Of a stretch of DNA of 64,000 nt, positions 45,278-54,821 are shown in pieces (the first letter of the stretch is position 1; every line of letters begins with the position of its first letter). The stretch comes from UBA5314 sp035560815 (lineage in GTDB: Bacteria; Bacillota; Syntrophomonadia; Syntrophomonadales; Syntrophomonadaceae): contig DATMYR010000009.1 of NCBI GenBank assembly GCA_035560815.1, forward strand, positions 9,184 through 73,183, given 5' to 3'. The notes beneath the pieces were generated by a model, which worked only from the letters and a program-made list of their open reading frames with translations, made no database searches and had not been told where the DNA came from. The position numbers were made by a program, and so were the translations under genes.

Positions 45278-46657
45278 ATGTATCAGGATGATATAGCAGC
45301 CCTGGCCACACCACCTGGCGAGGGGGGCATTGCCATTGTACGATTAAGCGGCAGCTGTGTGATTGAAAAGGCAGCCCGCGTGTTTATACCATACCGGGCT
45401 GATAGTAAACTGGAAGAGCGAAAGGGATACTCGCTTACCCTGGGTTGGATTGTCGATGAAGAGGGACAGAAGGTGGACCAGGTATTGATAGGCCTGATGC
45501 GCGGACCTCGAAGCTATACCGGAGAAGATGTCGTGGAAATAAACTGTCACGGAGGAACCCTGGCAGCCCGGCGATGTCTGGAAGAGATTATGAAGCAGTC
45601 GGTGCGCATGGCTGAACCGGGGGAATTTACCAGGAGAGCCTTCTTAAATGGACGCCTGGATGCCAGTCAGGCTGAAGCTGTGATTGAGATCGTGCGAGCC
45701 AAAACCGATAAAGCCTTGAAGCTGGCCGTCAAACAACTGGAAGGCCGTACCAGCCGTGAAATTCAAGGACTGGAAGATCAATTAGTTGGGTTGAACGCCC
45801 AACTGGAAGCCAGTATGGATTTTCCCGATGATGTGGGGGACCCGGACTATGTGCAAATAGGGGAACAGATCACCCAGCAGATGAAAACCATGAACCGTAT
45901 ACTGGCAGCCGGTTTGCGAGGAGAAGTATATAGAGACGGGATAAGCATCGCAATAAGCGGAAAACCCAATGTAGGCAAATCCAGCCTGCTTAACGCGCTG
46001 CTCAAAAAGGACCGCGCAATTGTTACCAATATCCCCGGTACGACCAGGGATATCATCGAAGATTATATCAACCTTCGCGGTATACCGGTCAAGCTCATCG
46101 ATACTGCCGGGATCAGGGATACTTCAGATGAAATAGAGCGGCTGGGGGTGGAACGGTCGCGGCAGGTCCTCGTAGAGGCTGATTTGATTATCATGGTTCT
46201 GGATGTCGCTGACGGAATATCAGCCAGCGACCTGGACATCTACCAGAGGATTCAGGATCGGAACCATATAATTCTGGTAAATAAGGAAGATTTACATGAC
46301 AGAAAGATCAGCCCGTTTGATATCAAACGGCATTTTGCTGGCCGGCGAGTAATATGGGGATCGGTCCAAGAAGAGATAGGTTTGGATACACTAGAAGACG
46401 CTATAGAAGAAATGGCTCTATCCGGCAGTATAGGCAGTGAGCAGTGGGAAATAATGCTCAACCTGCGGCAAAAAAGTGCTCTTCTACGAGCGCACACGTC
46501 GCTTCAGAACAGCATGGAGAATTTGGGGAAGGTGCCGCTGGATTGCCTGGCTGTAGATATATGGGAGGCTCTGGACAGCCTGGGAGAGATCAGTGGCAAG
46601 AACATGAAGGACGAAGTAATTGATCGCATATTTCATGATTTTTGCATCGGTAAGTAA
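45278..46657 (+). CDS. mnmE: tRNA uridine-5-carboxymethylaminomethyl GTPase MnmE
   Basis: With MnmG installs cmnm5U34 on tRNAs. N-terminal folate-binding domain, helical domain, G domain with GKPNVGKSSLLN, DTAGIRD and NKED, and the invariant C-terminal CIGK. 459 residues. AAGGAG 7 nt before ATG. Start of the mnmE-mnmG-rsmG-noc run. Confidence 0.98.
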   Translation: MYQDDIAALATPPGEGGIAIVRLSGSCVIEKAARVFIPYRADSKLEERKGYSLTLGWIVDEEGQKVDQVLIGLMRGPRSYTGEDVVEINCHGGTLAARRCLEEIMKQSVRMAEPGEFTRRAFLNGRLDASQAEAVIEIVRAKTDKALKLAVKQLEGRTSREIQGLEDQLVGLNAQLEASMDFPDDVGDPDYVQIGEQITQQMKTMNRILAAGLRGEVYRDGISIAISGKPNVGKSSLLNALLKKDRAIVTNIPGTTRDIIEDYINLRGIPVKLIDTAGIRDTSDEIERLGVERSRQVLVEADLIIMVLDVADGISASDLDIYQRIQDRNHIILVNKEDLHDRKISPFDIKRHFAGRRVIWGSVQEEIGLDTLEDAIEEMALSGSIGSEQWEIMLNLRQKSALLRAHTSLQNSMENLGKVPLDCLAVDIWEALDSLGEISGKNMKDEVIDRIFHDFCIGK

Positions 46658-46694
46658 TGTTTATACCAGGGAAAATAAGAAGGAGAAAACGACT

Positions 46695-48569
46695 ATGAAA
46701 TACCAGGCGGGAAGCTATCAGGTCATAATTATCGGTGCCGGTCATGCTGGATGCGAGGCGGCCCTGGCCGCTGCGCGCATGGGATGCTCCACACTAATCA
46801 TCACACTTGACCTGCAGACCATTGCGCAGATGCCCTGCAATCCCTCGGTAGGCGGAGCAGCAAAGGGGCAGGTGGTTAGAGAAATTGATGCCCTGGGCGG
46901 GGAAATGGGTGTAAACATAGACAAATCAAGTATTCAAATTCGGATGATAAATACCGGAAAAGGACCGGCTGTTCAGGCACTGCGAGCCCAAGCGGACAAA
47001 CAAGAATACCACAGGGAAATGTTGAAGACCCTGCAAAGCCAGGAAAACCTTGATATATTGATGGCCGAAGTAGAGGAGATCGAAAGCGGGGAAGGGCGAG
47101 TCCAGTCTGTTGTTACGCGAACCGGAGCCCGGTTTACCTGTCAGGCGGTTGTTATTACCTCAGGAACTTATCTAAAGGGCCGGATTATCATTGGAGATGT
47201 AATGTACGATGGCGGGCCGGGCAACCACTTTCCCGCCACCAGCCTTTCCAACAGTTTGCAGACTCTGGGATTAGAACTGGGGAGGTTTAAGACCGGAACT
47301 CCGCCGCGCATCGACCGGAAAAGTGTTGATTTTACCAAAATGGTAGAACAACCCGGCGACCCCCGCCCTTTGTGTTTCTCCTTTATAAGCCCTCGGGTTA
47401 GCAAGCCGCAAATATCCTGCTGGTTAACCCATAGCAATCCCATAACCCACGGGATCGTCATGGATAATATTGAAAGGGCCCCGCTATTTACCGGTGTTAT
47501 TAAAGGTAGAGGGCCCAGGTACTGCCCATCCTTTGAGGATAAGGTGGTGCGATTTTCCCATAAAGACCAGCACCAGCTTTTTGTGGAGCCGGAGGGACGG
47601 ACAACTGATGAGATGTATGTCCAGGGATTGAACACAAGTCTGCCCGAGGATGTTCAGATACAGGTGTTGCGAAGCATACCTGGCCTGGAGAAGGTTAAGA
47701 TGGTACGCACCGGCTATGCCATAGAGTACGATTATGTAATTCCATCACAACTGAAACTAAACCTGGAAGCACGGGTGGTGGAGGGATTGTTTACAGCTGG
47801 TCAGATCAATGGAACTTCAGGATATGAAGAGGCTGCGGCGCAGGGTTTAATGGCTGGAATTAACGCCGCTTTGAAGGTAAAGGGCCAGGACCCCTTTATA
47901 TTGAAACGGAGCGAGGCTTATATTGGGGTGCTTATCGATGACCTGGTGACCAAGGAGAATGAGGAGCCCTACCGATTGTTAACATCACGAGCAGAATATC
48001 GTTTATTGCTTCGGGGAGACAACGCCGATCTCAGGCTGTGCCCTAAGGGGCGGCAGATTGGATTGGTAGATGATCTACGTTGGGCAATATTCAACCAGAA
48101 GATAGCGGTCATGGAGAAGGAATCAGAACACCTGAAAACCCAGACGTATACTCCCGGAGATCATTCTATGGCAGAGTTGCTCCAGACCAAGAACACCCCG
48201 GCACTGCGGGATAGGGTATCCCTTTGGGAGATCCTGCGCCGGCCGGAAATAAAGATTGAGGATTATGTAGCTCTGGGAATCATGGACCCGGTGGACCTGG
48301 ATATCATGGAAGAGATAGAGATACAAGCCAAATATGAAGGTTACATTAAAAAGCAGGAAGAACAGGTTAAGCGGTTTGAGAAGATGGAGACGCGCAGGCT
48401 ATCGGAGGAGATAAATTACCAGGAAGTTTACGGACTCTCCAATGAAGCTGTACAGAAATTGAATCAGGTACATCCGGCTTCAATCGGCCAGGCTTCTCGA
48501 ATATCAGGGGTAAACCCGGCAGACATTCAAGTATTATTAATTTATCTCGAGAAAAAAAGAAGGAAATAG
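46695..48569 (+). CDS. mnmG: tRNA uridine modification enzyme MnmG (GidA)
   Basis: FAD enzyme partner of MnmE, 624 residues. FAD motif IIGAGHAGCEAALAAARMG; Cys-containing PCNPSVGG; GTYLKGRIIIGD; and the C-terminal helical domain with LSNEAVQKLNQVHPASIGQA. ATG 46695 is preceded by AAGGAG; the frame open from 46620 overlaps mnmE. Confidence 0.98.
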   Translation: MKYQAGSYQVIIIGAGHAGCEAALAAARMGCSTLIITLDLQTIAQMPCNPSVGGAAKGQVVREIDALGGEMGVNIDKSSIQIRMINTGKGPAVQALRAQADKQEYHREMLKTLQSQENLDILMAEVEEIESGEGRVQSVVTRTGARFTCQAVVITSGTYLKGRIIIGDVMYDGGPGNHFPATSLSNSLQTLGLELGRFKTGTPPRIDRKSVDFTKMVEQPGDPRPLCFSFISPRVSKPQISCWLTHSNPITHGIVMDNIERAPLFTGVIKGRGPRYCPSFEDKVVRFSHKDQHQLFVEPEGRTTDEMYVQGLNTSLPEDVQIQVLRSIPGLEKVKMVRTGYAIEYDYVIPSQLKLNLEARVVEGLFTAGQINGTSGYEEAAAQGLMAGINAALKVKGQDPFILKRSEAYIGVLIDDLVTKENEEPYRLLTSRAEYRLLLRGDNADLRLCPKGRQIGLVDDLRWAIFNQKIAVMEKESEHLKTQTYTPGDHSMAELLQTKNTPALRDRVSLWEILRRPEIKIEDYVALGIMDPVDLDIMEEIEIQAKYEGYIKKQEEQVKRFEKMETRRLSEEINYQEVYGLSNEAVQKLNQVHPASIGQASRISGVNPADIQVLLIYLEKKRRK

Positions 48570-48578
48570 AAGGAACGT

Positions 48579-49226
48579 ATGGAATATAATGTAAATAGGT
48601 TTAAGGAGATGCTCCTGGAGGAGAACCGCAAGCAAAACTTGATCAGCCGGCGCAACCCCCATAAAGAAATCGATAAGCATATCGAAGACAGCCGAAAGGC
48701 ACTCGATTTCTTTGATATGGAGGGCAAACGCATTGTTGACATTGGAAGCGGTGCTGGATTTCCGGGAATGATCCTTGCTATGCTGGTGCCCAACGCCGAG
48801 ATTATTCTGGTTGAATCCGATATGAAGAAGAGCGTATTTTTAAGTACTGTCAAGGCAGAGTTGGACATTGCAAATGTAGGCATAGTGAACCAAAGAGCCG
48901 AGATCCTGGGGCAGGATCCAGCATTCCGGGAAAGCTTCGACCTGTGTACCAACCGGGCCGTTGCTGCTGTTCGGGTGATCCTGGAATACGGCTTGCCTTT
49001 ACTTATACCCGGGGGAAGGGTGGTCATGTGGAAAGGGCGTAATTATCTAGCCGAGATGCAAGAAGCATCTACAGCCCTGGAGATCCTGGGAGGGCAAGCA
49101 AGTACTGTATATTCCTATTCCTTGATGGATGAATTGGACCGCACCCTGGTGGTGGTTGAAAAGACCCGGGCTACGCCTGACAAGTATCCCCGGAGGAACG
49201 GATTGCCAGGCAAAAGACCACTATAG
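48579..49226 (+). CDS. rsmG: 16S rRNA (guanine527-N7)-methyltransferase
   Basis: SAM-dependent methylation of G527. SAM loop DIGSGAGFPGM, NQRAEILG and TNRAVA. 215 residues, slightly shorter at the N-terminus than the usual 235-240. It starts 9 nt after mnmG and has an AAGGAA-like site. Confidence 0.95.
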   Translation: MEYNVNRFKEMLLEENRKQNLISRRNPHKEIDKHIEDSRKALDFFDMEGKRIVDIGSGAGFPGMILAMLVPNAEIILVESDMKKSVFLSTVKAELDIANVGIVNQRAEILGQDPAFRESFDLCTNRAVAAVRVILEYGLPLLIPGGRVVMWKGRNYLAEMQEASTALEILGGQASTVYSYSLMDELDRTLVVVEKTRATPDKYPRRNGLPGKRPL

Positions 49227-49331
49227 CTTCACAAAGCAACTGTTGAAAATCTTCAGTTTTCAGAATCCCATGACCAGCACTATGAACACTTGGCCAACCG
49301 TATGATAGCTGGTATTACAGGAGGTGGAATG

Positions 49332-50186
49332 ATGGTAATTAAGAGATGGGAGCGGTTTTTGGGTAGAAGCCCGCAGAAGAGCATAAACTCCATCCCAATA
49401 GACAAAATCGTTCGGAATCCCTTCCAACCTCGACGGGAGTTTGATGAAAAGGAGATCAAGGAACTCGCTCAATCAATCGAGAATTATGGAATTATTCAAC
49501 CCATTGTAGTACGAGAGCAGGGTCAAGTTTACCAGATAGTAGCCGGAGAAAGACGTTATCGTGCCTGTCATCAGCTAGGGTTTAAGGAGATCCCGGCCAT
49601 CATCGATAACATGGATGATGAGAAAGCAGCAGCGGTGTCCTTGATTGAAAATCTTCAAAGGCGGGAGTTAAACTACTTCGAAGAGGCCAGTGCCTATAGC
49701 ATATTGATTCATGTATTCGGACTTACCCAGGAGGAGGTGGCTCGGAAAGTAGGAAAGAGCCAGTCCGCTGTCGCCAACAAAATGCGCCTCCTCAAAATAC
49801 CGGAAACAGTTCGCAGCCTGATTACGTTGGATGCAATAACTGAAAGGCACGCCCGAGCGCTTTTAAAGCTAAGTTCACCTGATTTGCAGATACAAGCGTT
49901 GAACCAGATTTATGAAAATGAACTAAATGTCAAGGAAACCGAAGAATTGGTAGAGCGTTTGACCCACAGCAGTCCCCAGGAGATTAAGAAAGCCGGTGGG
50001 CACAGTGTTTCTATGATCATAAAAGATGCGCGTATTTTCCTTAATACTATAAAAGAAACAGTGAAAAGGGCAAGGCAGACTGGTGTTGATATTCTCATGA
50101 TCGAACGAGAAGATGACGGGGAATATGAAGTCGTAATTAGAATAGCCAAAAACCCTAAAAATGTCCGGGTGGTTATGCATAGATAA
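49332..50186 (+). CDS. noc: Nucleoid occlusion protein Noc
   Basis: ParB paralogue, 284 residues. ParB/Srx domain with NPFQPRREFDEKEIKELAQS, GERRYRAC and ENLQRRELNYFEEA; helix-turn-helix TQEEVARKVGKSQSAVANKMRLLKIP. The N-terminal basic amphipathic region (VIKRWERFLGRSPQK) resembles the Noc membrane anchor. ATG 49332 is 7 nt after AGGAGG. Located between rsmG and parA, as in Bacillus. Confidence 0.94.
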   Translation: MVIKRWERFLGRSPQKSINSIPIDKIVRNPFQPRREFDEKEIKELAQSIENYGIIQPIVVREQGQVYQIVAGERRYRACHQLGFKEIPAIIDNMDDEKAAAVSLIENLQRRELNYFEEASAYSILIHVFGLTQEEVARKVGKSQSAVANKMRLLKIPETVRSLITLDAITERHARALLKLSSPDLQIQALNQIYENELNVKETEELVERLTHSSPQEIKKAGGHSVSMIIKDARIFLNTIKETVKRARQTGVDILMIEREDDGEYEVVIRIAKNPKNVRVVMHR

Positions 50187-50266
50187 ACAAGGACGCATCT
50201 AAAAACTTCAAGGTAAACGGTTCCCGTCAGGGAGAGACAGTTCAATTAGTTATATTGGGGGAAAGC

Positions 50267-50296
50267 AGCCGGGCGACAGAAGCCCGGTTATTTTTA
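50267..50296 (+). terminator. Terminator after noc
   Basis: AGCCGGGC and GCCCGGTT stem, 7-nt loop, then ATTTTTA. Confidence 0.8.
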
Positions 50297-50451
50297 TCCA
50301 TAAGGGCGGTTGCGAGTCTTTTTGTATGGTGAAAATGCTAAAAGGAGAGGGCAGGCACGGTAAATGTTTCGTAAAAGATAGGTTGGCAAGCAGGATTTCC
50401 CTTCGAGCAATAGAAAACTATATCTTGTAGTTTTTCGAAAGGTGGGCACAA

Positions 50452-51213
50452 ATGACCAAAATCATAGCCATCACCAATCAAAAGGGAGGCGTTGGGAAAA
50501 CCACCACAGCTGTGAATTTATCGGCCTGTATTGCCATGGAGGGGTATCGGGTCTTGTTGGTAGACTGTGATCCGCAGGGAAATGCCAGCAGTGGACTGGG
50601 TGTCAATAGACGGGCGATTAAGAAGTCCATTTACGATTTATTAGTGGACGATGGTGAGCCTGGTCAAGTGGTGATCCCCACTAGCGTGCCTGGTTTGGAT
50701 ATTCTTCCTTCAACGATTGAACTGGCCGGGGCCGAAGTTGAATTGGCCGATCTTAGCCAGAGGGAATATCGTCTCCGAAAAGCCCTTAAGGGAATACGGC
50801 AGCAGTATGATTATATCTATCTGGATTGTCCGCCGTCTTTGGGTATGCTTACAGTCAATGCACTTACTGCAGCCAACTCAGTGATGATTCCACTGCAGTG
50901 CGAGTATTACGCGCTGGAAGGATTGAGCATGCTGGTTGATACAGTCAACCTGATAAAAAAACGTTTAAACCCGGCCTTGGTTATAGAAGGAATTGTTTTT
51001 ACCATGTTTGATGGGCGCACCAATCTTTCTATTGAAGTTGTAGAAGAAGTGAAAAAGCATTTTCGACGGGAAGTATACAGGACAATAATTCCCAGAAACG
51101 TGCGGCTGAGCGAGGCACCCAGCCACGGGAAGCCCATTGTGCAGTACGACGCCAAATCCAAAGGGGCCGAAGTATACAAGGAACTAGCTATGGAGGTGTT
51201 GGAGCGTGGCTAA
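50452..51213 (+). CDS. parA: Chromosome partitioning ATPase ParA/Soj
   Basis: Deviant Walker A KGGVGKTTT at residues 11-19, Walker A' DCDPQGNAS, Walker B YLDCPPSLG. 253 residues. Works with ParB-parS in origin segregation and regulates DnaA in Bacillus. Overlaps parB by 8 nt. Confidence 0.97.
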   Translation: MTKIIAITNQKGGVGKTTTAVNLSACIAMEGYRVLLVDCDPQGNASSGLGVNRRAIKKSIYDLLVDDGEPGQVVIPTSVPGLDILPSTIELAGAEVELADLSQREYRLRKALKGIRQQYDYIYLDCPPSLGMLTVNALTAANSVMIPLQCEYYALEGLSMLVDTVNLIKKRLNPALVIEGIVFTMFDGRTNLSIEVVEEVKKHFRREVYRTIIPRNVRLSEAPSHGKPIVQYDAKSKGAEVYKELAMEVLERG

Positions 51214-52045
51214 AAACAGCAGAGGTTTGGGGAGAGGATTGGATGCGCTATTATCTGGAGATCAGGATAGCGAGTATTCCATGATGGATATTGATATAAG
51301 AATGATTAAACCCGGCCCTGGGCAGCCCCGACAGGTGTTTGCAGAAGAGGCTTTATCAGAACTGGCTGATTCTATTCGCCAATACGGAATGTTGCAACCG
51401 ATGCTGCTGCGGCCTGTAGGGGGACTTTATCAAATCGTAGCCGGAGAGCGGCGCTGGCGGGCGGCCCAAATAGCTGGCATCGAGGCAGTACCAGCAATTG
51501 TTAAGGAATTTGATGATAAACTGGCTGCAGAAATATCTCTGGTAGAGAATCTGCAGAGAGAGGACTTGAGTTCGGTAGAAGAAGCCAGGGCACTGCGCAG
51601 GTTGATGGATGAATTCAATTACACCCAGGAGCAGCTTGGAGAGCGCATTGGGAAAAGCAGGAGCCATGTGGCGAACACCTTGAGGATTTTGCAGTTGCCA
51701 GATGAGATCTTAACCATGCTGGAAAAGGGGCAGCTAACGGCAGGACATGCCCGTACCCTGGTAGGATTGGAGCAAGGGAAACAACTACGCTTGGCTCGAC
51801 GAATCGCAGGGGAACAACTGTCGGTACGGGATGCCGAAAGAGAAGTAAGGACCCGAAAGCCCCAAGATGTTGGCCAGGCCAATATGGGGTTGGAAGCAAG
51901 AGAAATTCAGGACCAATTGCAAAGACATCTAGGCACACGGGTAAAATTGCTGAGCAAGAGAAAAGGTGGGCGAATAGAGATACCCTACCAGGATGAAGAC
52001 GATCTAGAGAGGATATTAGAGATCATAGGGGTACAGATAGGATAG
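51206..52045 (+). CDS. parB: Chromosome partitioning protein ParB/Spo0J
   Basis: CTPase clamp loading at parS. Start GTG gives MAKNSRGLGRGLDALLSG, the ParA-interacting N-terminus. GERRWRAA (CTP box), ENLQREDLSSVEEA, and HTH TQEQLGERIGKSRSHVANTLRIL. 279 residues. Two parS sites lie just downstream. Confidence 0.97.
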   Translation: MAKNSRGLGRGLDALLSGDQDSEYSMMDIDIRMIKPGPGQPRQVFAEEALSELADSIRQYGMLQPMLLRPVGGLYQIVAGERRWRAAQIAGIEAVPAIVKEFDDKLAAEISLVENLQREDLSSVEEARALRRLMDEFNYTQEQLGERIGKSRSHVANTLRILQLPDEILTMLEKGQLTAGHARTLVGLEQGKQLRLARRIAGEQLSVRDAEREVRTRKPQDVGQANMGLEAREIQDQLQRHLGTRVKLLSKRKGGRIEIPYQDEDDLERILEIIGVQIG

Positions 52046-52262
52046 TCGGAAGAAACAAGCCCTTTTCTTCAGCATGACGACAAGGCGGCAGGCTGCCAGC
52101 TCAGATAACGTGAGAGAAGGGCAAGGCATGAGAAGGCCTATGATTGAATGGCACAAGATATTGAGACAGACGGCCCTTTTCGCAGGAAGGGCGCATCCCC
52201 AAACAGGGTACGATGATTAAAAACATTTTTGCATAACACTTTGATACGTTTCGCCAGCGTTC

Positions 52263-52292
52263 GGAAAGGGCTTCGATAGAGAAGCCCTTTCC
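52263..52292 (+). terminator. Hairpin after parB
   Basis: GGAAAGGGCTTC and GAAGCCCTTTCC form a perfect 12-bp stem, with a weak T-run (GTTTAC). Probable terminator for the parAB transcript, 220 nt past parB. Confidence 0.55.
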
Positions 52293-52311
52293 GTTTACAT
52301 GATCAGACAAA

Positions 52312-52327
52312 TGTTTCACGTGAAACA
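52312..52327. promoter_or_regulatory. parS site 1
   Basis: TGTTTCACGTGAAACA is the consensus parS palindrome, extended to 20 bp by flanking AA/TT (52310-52329). ParB nucleation site. Confidence 0.93.
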
Positions 52328-52512
52328 TTGATCAACTCAAGATAAGGTTTTCTTCCGCCCGAGATTGGGAAAGAGGTTAAGAGGTAGCGCCCAAGCGATC
52401 TGCTATCTATCCATTACAAGGAATTGGTGAGGGTAAGGGCTGAAGCAAGTATTGCGATAGGTGACAATGTAGGCATAAGGGAGGATAACCGACGATAACA
52501 TATGCCCTACAA

Positions 52513-52528
52513 TGTTTCACGTGAAACA
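52513..52528. promoter_or_regulatory. parS site 2
   Basis: Second identical copy, TGTTTCACGTGAAACA, again inside a 20-bp palindrome (52511-52530), 201 bp from site 1 and 12 bp from the end of larC. Confidence 0.93.
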
Positions 52529-52539
52529 TTGTTCAAATA

Positions 52540-53724
52540 CTAAAAATCGGGAAGCAGAGGGACAGTCATCGATATAATTTTCTGGTAAACATGATGAAGG
52601 GTTAGACTATGCTCAATGGCTATGGCTTGACAGTCTTCATACTCCGGCTTAATCCGCTTACTGCCATCGGGAAGTAATGCCACCTTAATTCGGACCGTTC
52701 CCCAAGGGGTATCTAGTCGATCATCATGCCGCTGAACCACCAGCCGGTTTTGGAGCGAATAGCGAACGCCTAAAGTAGAAGAGTGCTGAATCATTAGGCC
52801 CGCGATTTCAGATACGGCCTGAGTTTGACAAAGCACTGTCAGTAGAATGCCGTTTCGTCCCTTCTTCATTAAAACCGGGGTAGTGAAAAGGTCTAGAACC
52901 GTGTCATGCGATAATAATACGCTAAATAGAAATGACATCCATTCCGGGTTCATATCATCAATCTCGCACTCCAAGACGGCCACATCCTGTTCCACCAAGT
53001 TTGAGGAGTGATAGTGCTCGGCACCGATAATGCGCAAAAGGTTGGGGACGGAATCACGCCGAAGCCTGGAACCTGCCCCATAGCCAATGGTGAGAGGACG
53101 GCATAAGGGAAGAGGCCCAAAGACCGGTCGCAGCGCTTTAACGAGGGCGGCACCGGTGGGTGTAACCAATTCCATGTCGGCATTAACCCCACGGCAGGGA
53201 AGACCTTCCAGTAACAAAGCAGTTGCAGGAGCGGGACCGGGATAATTACCGTGATCCATCGGAATGAAACCGCTGCTCCAGGGGAGGGGGGAAGAATAAA
53301 TGGAGCGAATCTCCAAATATTGGATGGCATAAAGAGTCCCCAGGACATCAACGATGGTATCGGCAGCACCCAGTTCATGAAAATGCACAGCCTCTACAGA
53401 AATGCCGTGAATTCGGGATTCTGCTTCAGCAATGGTCTGCATTACCCGAATGGCATCATTACGTAAAGCGATAGGCAGACTCGACCTTGAGAACACTTGT
53501 TCTATAGAAGCCAGATTGCGAAATATCGGTGAAGAATCCTGCACTCGAAAACGGCAGGCTCTAATCCCTTGTAGGGTGACTTCTTCGCACTCCAGCCTAA
53601 TGTCCAGGCCCAGCGAAGCAACTAACTCCCGTAAAATGGAAAAAGGAAAGCCCAAATCGATCAGAGCGGATAACAGCATATCTCCAGATATGCCTGAAAA
53701 GCAATCAAGATAGATTAAATCCAT
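52540..53724 (-). CDS. larC: Nickel pincer cofactor cyclometallase LarC
   Basis: LarC/DUF111 family, CTP-dependent insertion of nickel into the pincer cofactor of lactate racemase-type enzymes. MDLIYLDCFSGISGDMLLSALIDLG, the His-rich AVHFHELGAADTIVDVLG, LPWSSGFIPMDHGNYPGPAPAT and TPTGAALVKAL are family landmarks. The C-terminal ferredoxin-like half is in the same frame (394 residues), unlike the frameshifted larC1/larC2 of Lactobacillus. AGGAGGAG precedes ATG 53724. larA, larB and larE are not in the window; it is on the lagging strand. Confidence 0.92.
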   Translation of the reverse strand: MDLIYLDCFSGISGDMLLSALIDLGFPFSILRELVASLGLDIRLECEEVTLQGIRACRFRVQDSSPIFRNLASIEQVFSRSSLPIALRNDAIRVMQTIAEAESRIHGISVEAVHFHELGAADTIVDVLGTLYAIQYLEIRSIYSSPLPWSSGFIPMDHGNYPGPAPATALLLEGLPCRGVNADMELVTPTGAALVKALRPVFGPLPLCRPLTIGYGAGSRLRRDSVPNLLRIIGAEHYHSSNLVEQDVAVLECEIDDMNPEWMSFLFSVLLSHDTVLDLFTTPVLMKKGRNGILLTVLCQTQAVSEIAGLMIQHSSTLGVRYSLQNRLVVQRHDDRLDTPWGTVRIKVALLPDGSKRIKPEYEDCQAIAIEHSLTLHHVYQKIISMTVPLLPDF

Positions 53725-53878
53725 AGAACAGCTCCTCCTGGAGAGAAAGTAAGGTGTGATACGAACCCGGCCATTTTACAAAAACAGAGATTGTTGTTAT
53801 TATGACAAGAAAAAAGTCAATAATATCCTCAGAGGACAATCTAATCATTACGATACAATAATGAGGCTAGGAAGTAAA

Positions 53879-54793
53879 ATGTTGAAAAAGAAGAAAAGAC
53901 GCAGGACGAATCAAGCTGTAACCGTTATCGTCATTCCTGAAAATGCGAAAAAGACATTGAAAGTGGGACTAGCCCGGCGAACGCTCTGGGGCACGGGAGC
54001 AGCTGCCGCCATAATGATTCTAATATTTATTGGGGTGTGCACTTCCTACTATTTAAAAAGGCATGAAATCAGCCATGTTAACGACCTGAAGAGTGACAAC
54101 CAACAAAAGCTGGAGACGATTAATCAACTGGGACAGGAACTGAATCAGATTAAGGCGGACCAGGGAGAAATAGCGCGTAAACAGGAAGAGATTAAAAAGC
54201 TGATGGGCGTGAAGACTGACGCGGCACCGAAAAGCAATAGCAAAACAGGCGGACAGGGCGGAGAAGATCTGGATATAGGTCCAGATCCGACAGAGGAGGA
54301 CAGCCTGCTTCTGGCTCAAACAATGACCAGCGATTTAGCTCGGGAGGCAAAGGAACTGGACGACTACCTGGCCAGGGTTAATAACAATGCTGAATATTTC
54401 CGAAGCGTTCCGAATACATGGCCAACCAGAGGACAGATTACTTCCGATTTCGGTTGGCGCCGCTCTCCCTTCGAAAGTAAAAAGACTACGTTTCATGATG
54501 GGATTGATATAGCAAATAGTTATGGCACAGCCATTGTAGCGGCCGGTGATGGGAAAGTAACATTTGCAGGGTGGCAGGCTGCTTATGGGAATATGATATT
54601 AATCGACCATGGCTCCGGATTTGTTACCCGCTATGGACACAACTCTTCCATGCTCGTAAAAGTGGGTGATACGGTTAAGAAAGGACAGGTTATTTCCCGT
54701 ATGGGAAGTACCGGCCGGAGCACGGGGTCCCATGTACACTTCAGTATATTTAAAGGTGGAGTCTGTCAGGATCCATTAGTATATTTGCCCTAA
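53879..54793 (+). CDS. M23 metallopeptidase, membrane-anchored
   Basis: 304 residues from ATG 53879 (AGGAA 5-6 nt upstream). Basic N-terminus, one TM (about 35-57), coiled coil (about 60-110), then LytM/M23 domain (about 200-304) with HDGID, GHNSSM and HVHFS: H-x3-D and H-x-H zinc ligands are intact. Likely cleaves peptidoglycan peptide bonds outside the membrane. The bactofilin gene starts 29 bp downstream; this pairing shapes the wall in several bacteria. Confidence 0.92.
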   Translation: MLKKKKRRRTNQAVTVIVIPENAKKTLKVGLARRTLWGTGAAAAIMILIFIGVCTSYYLKRHEISHVNDLKSDNQQKLETINQLGQELNQIKADQGEIARKQEEIKKLMGVKTDAAPKSNSKTGGQGGEDLDIGPDPTEEDSLLLAQTMTSDLAREAKELDDYLARVNNNAEYFRSVPNTWPTRGQITSDFGWRRSPFESKKTTFHDGIDIANSYGTAIVAAGDGKVTFAGWQAAYGNMILIDHGSGFVTRYGHNSSMLVKVGDTVKKGQVISRMGSTGRSTGSHVHFSIFKGGVCQDPLVYLP

Positions 54794-54821
54794 GCTGAAC
54801 GGGATAAATAGGAGGGGTACT

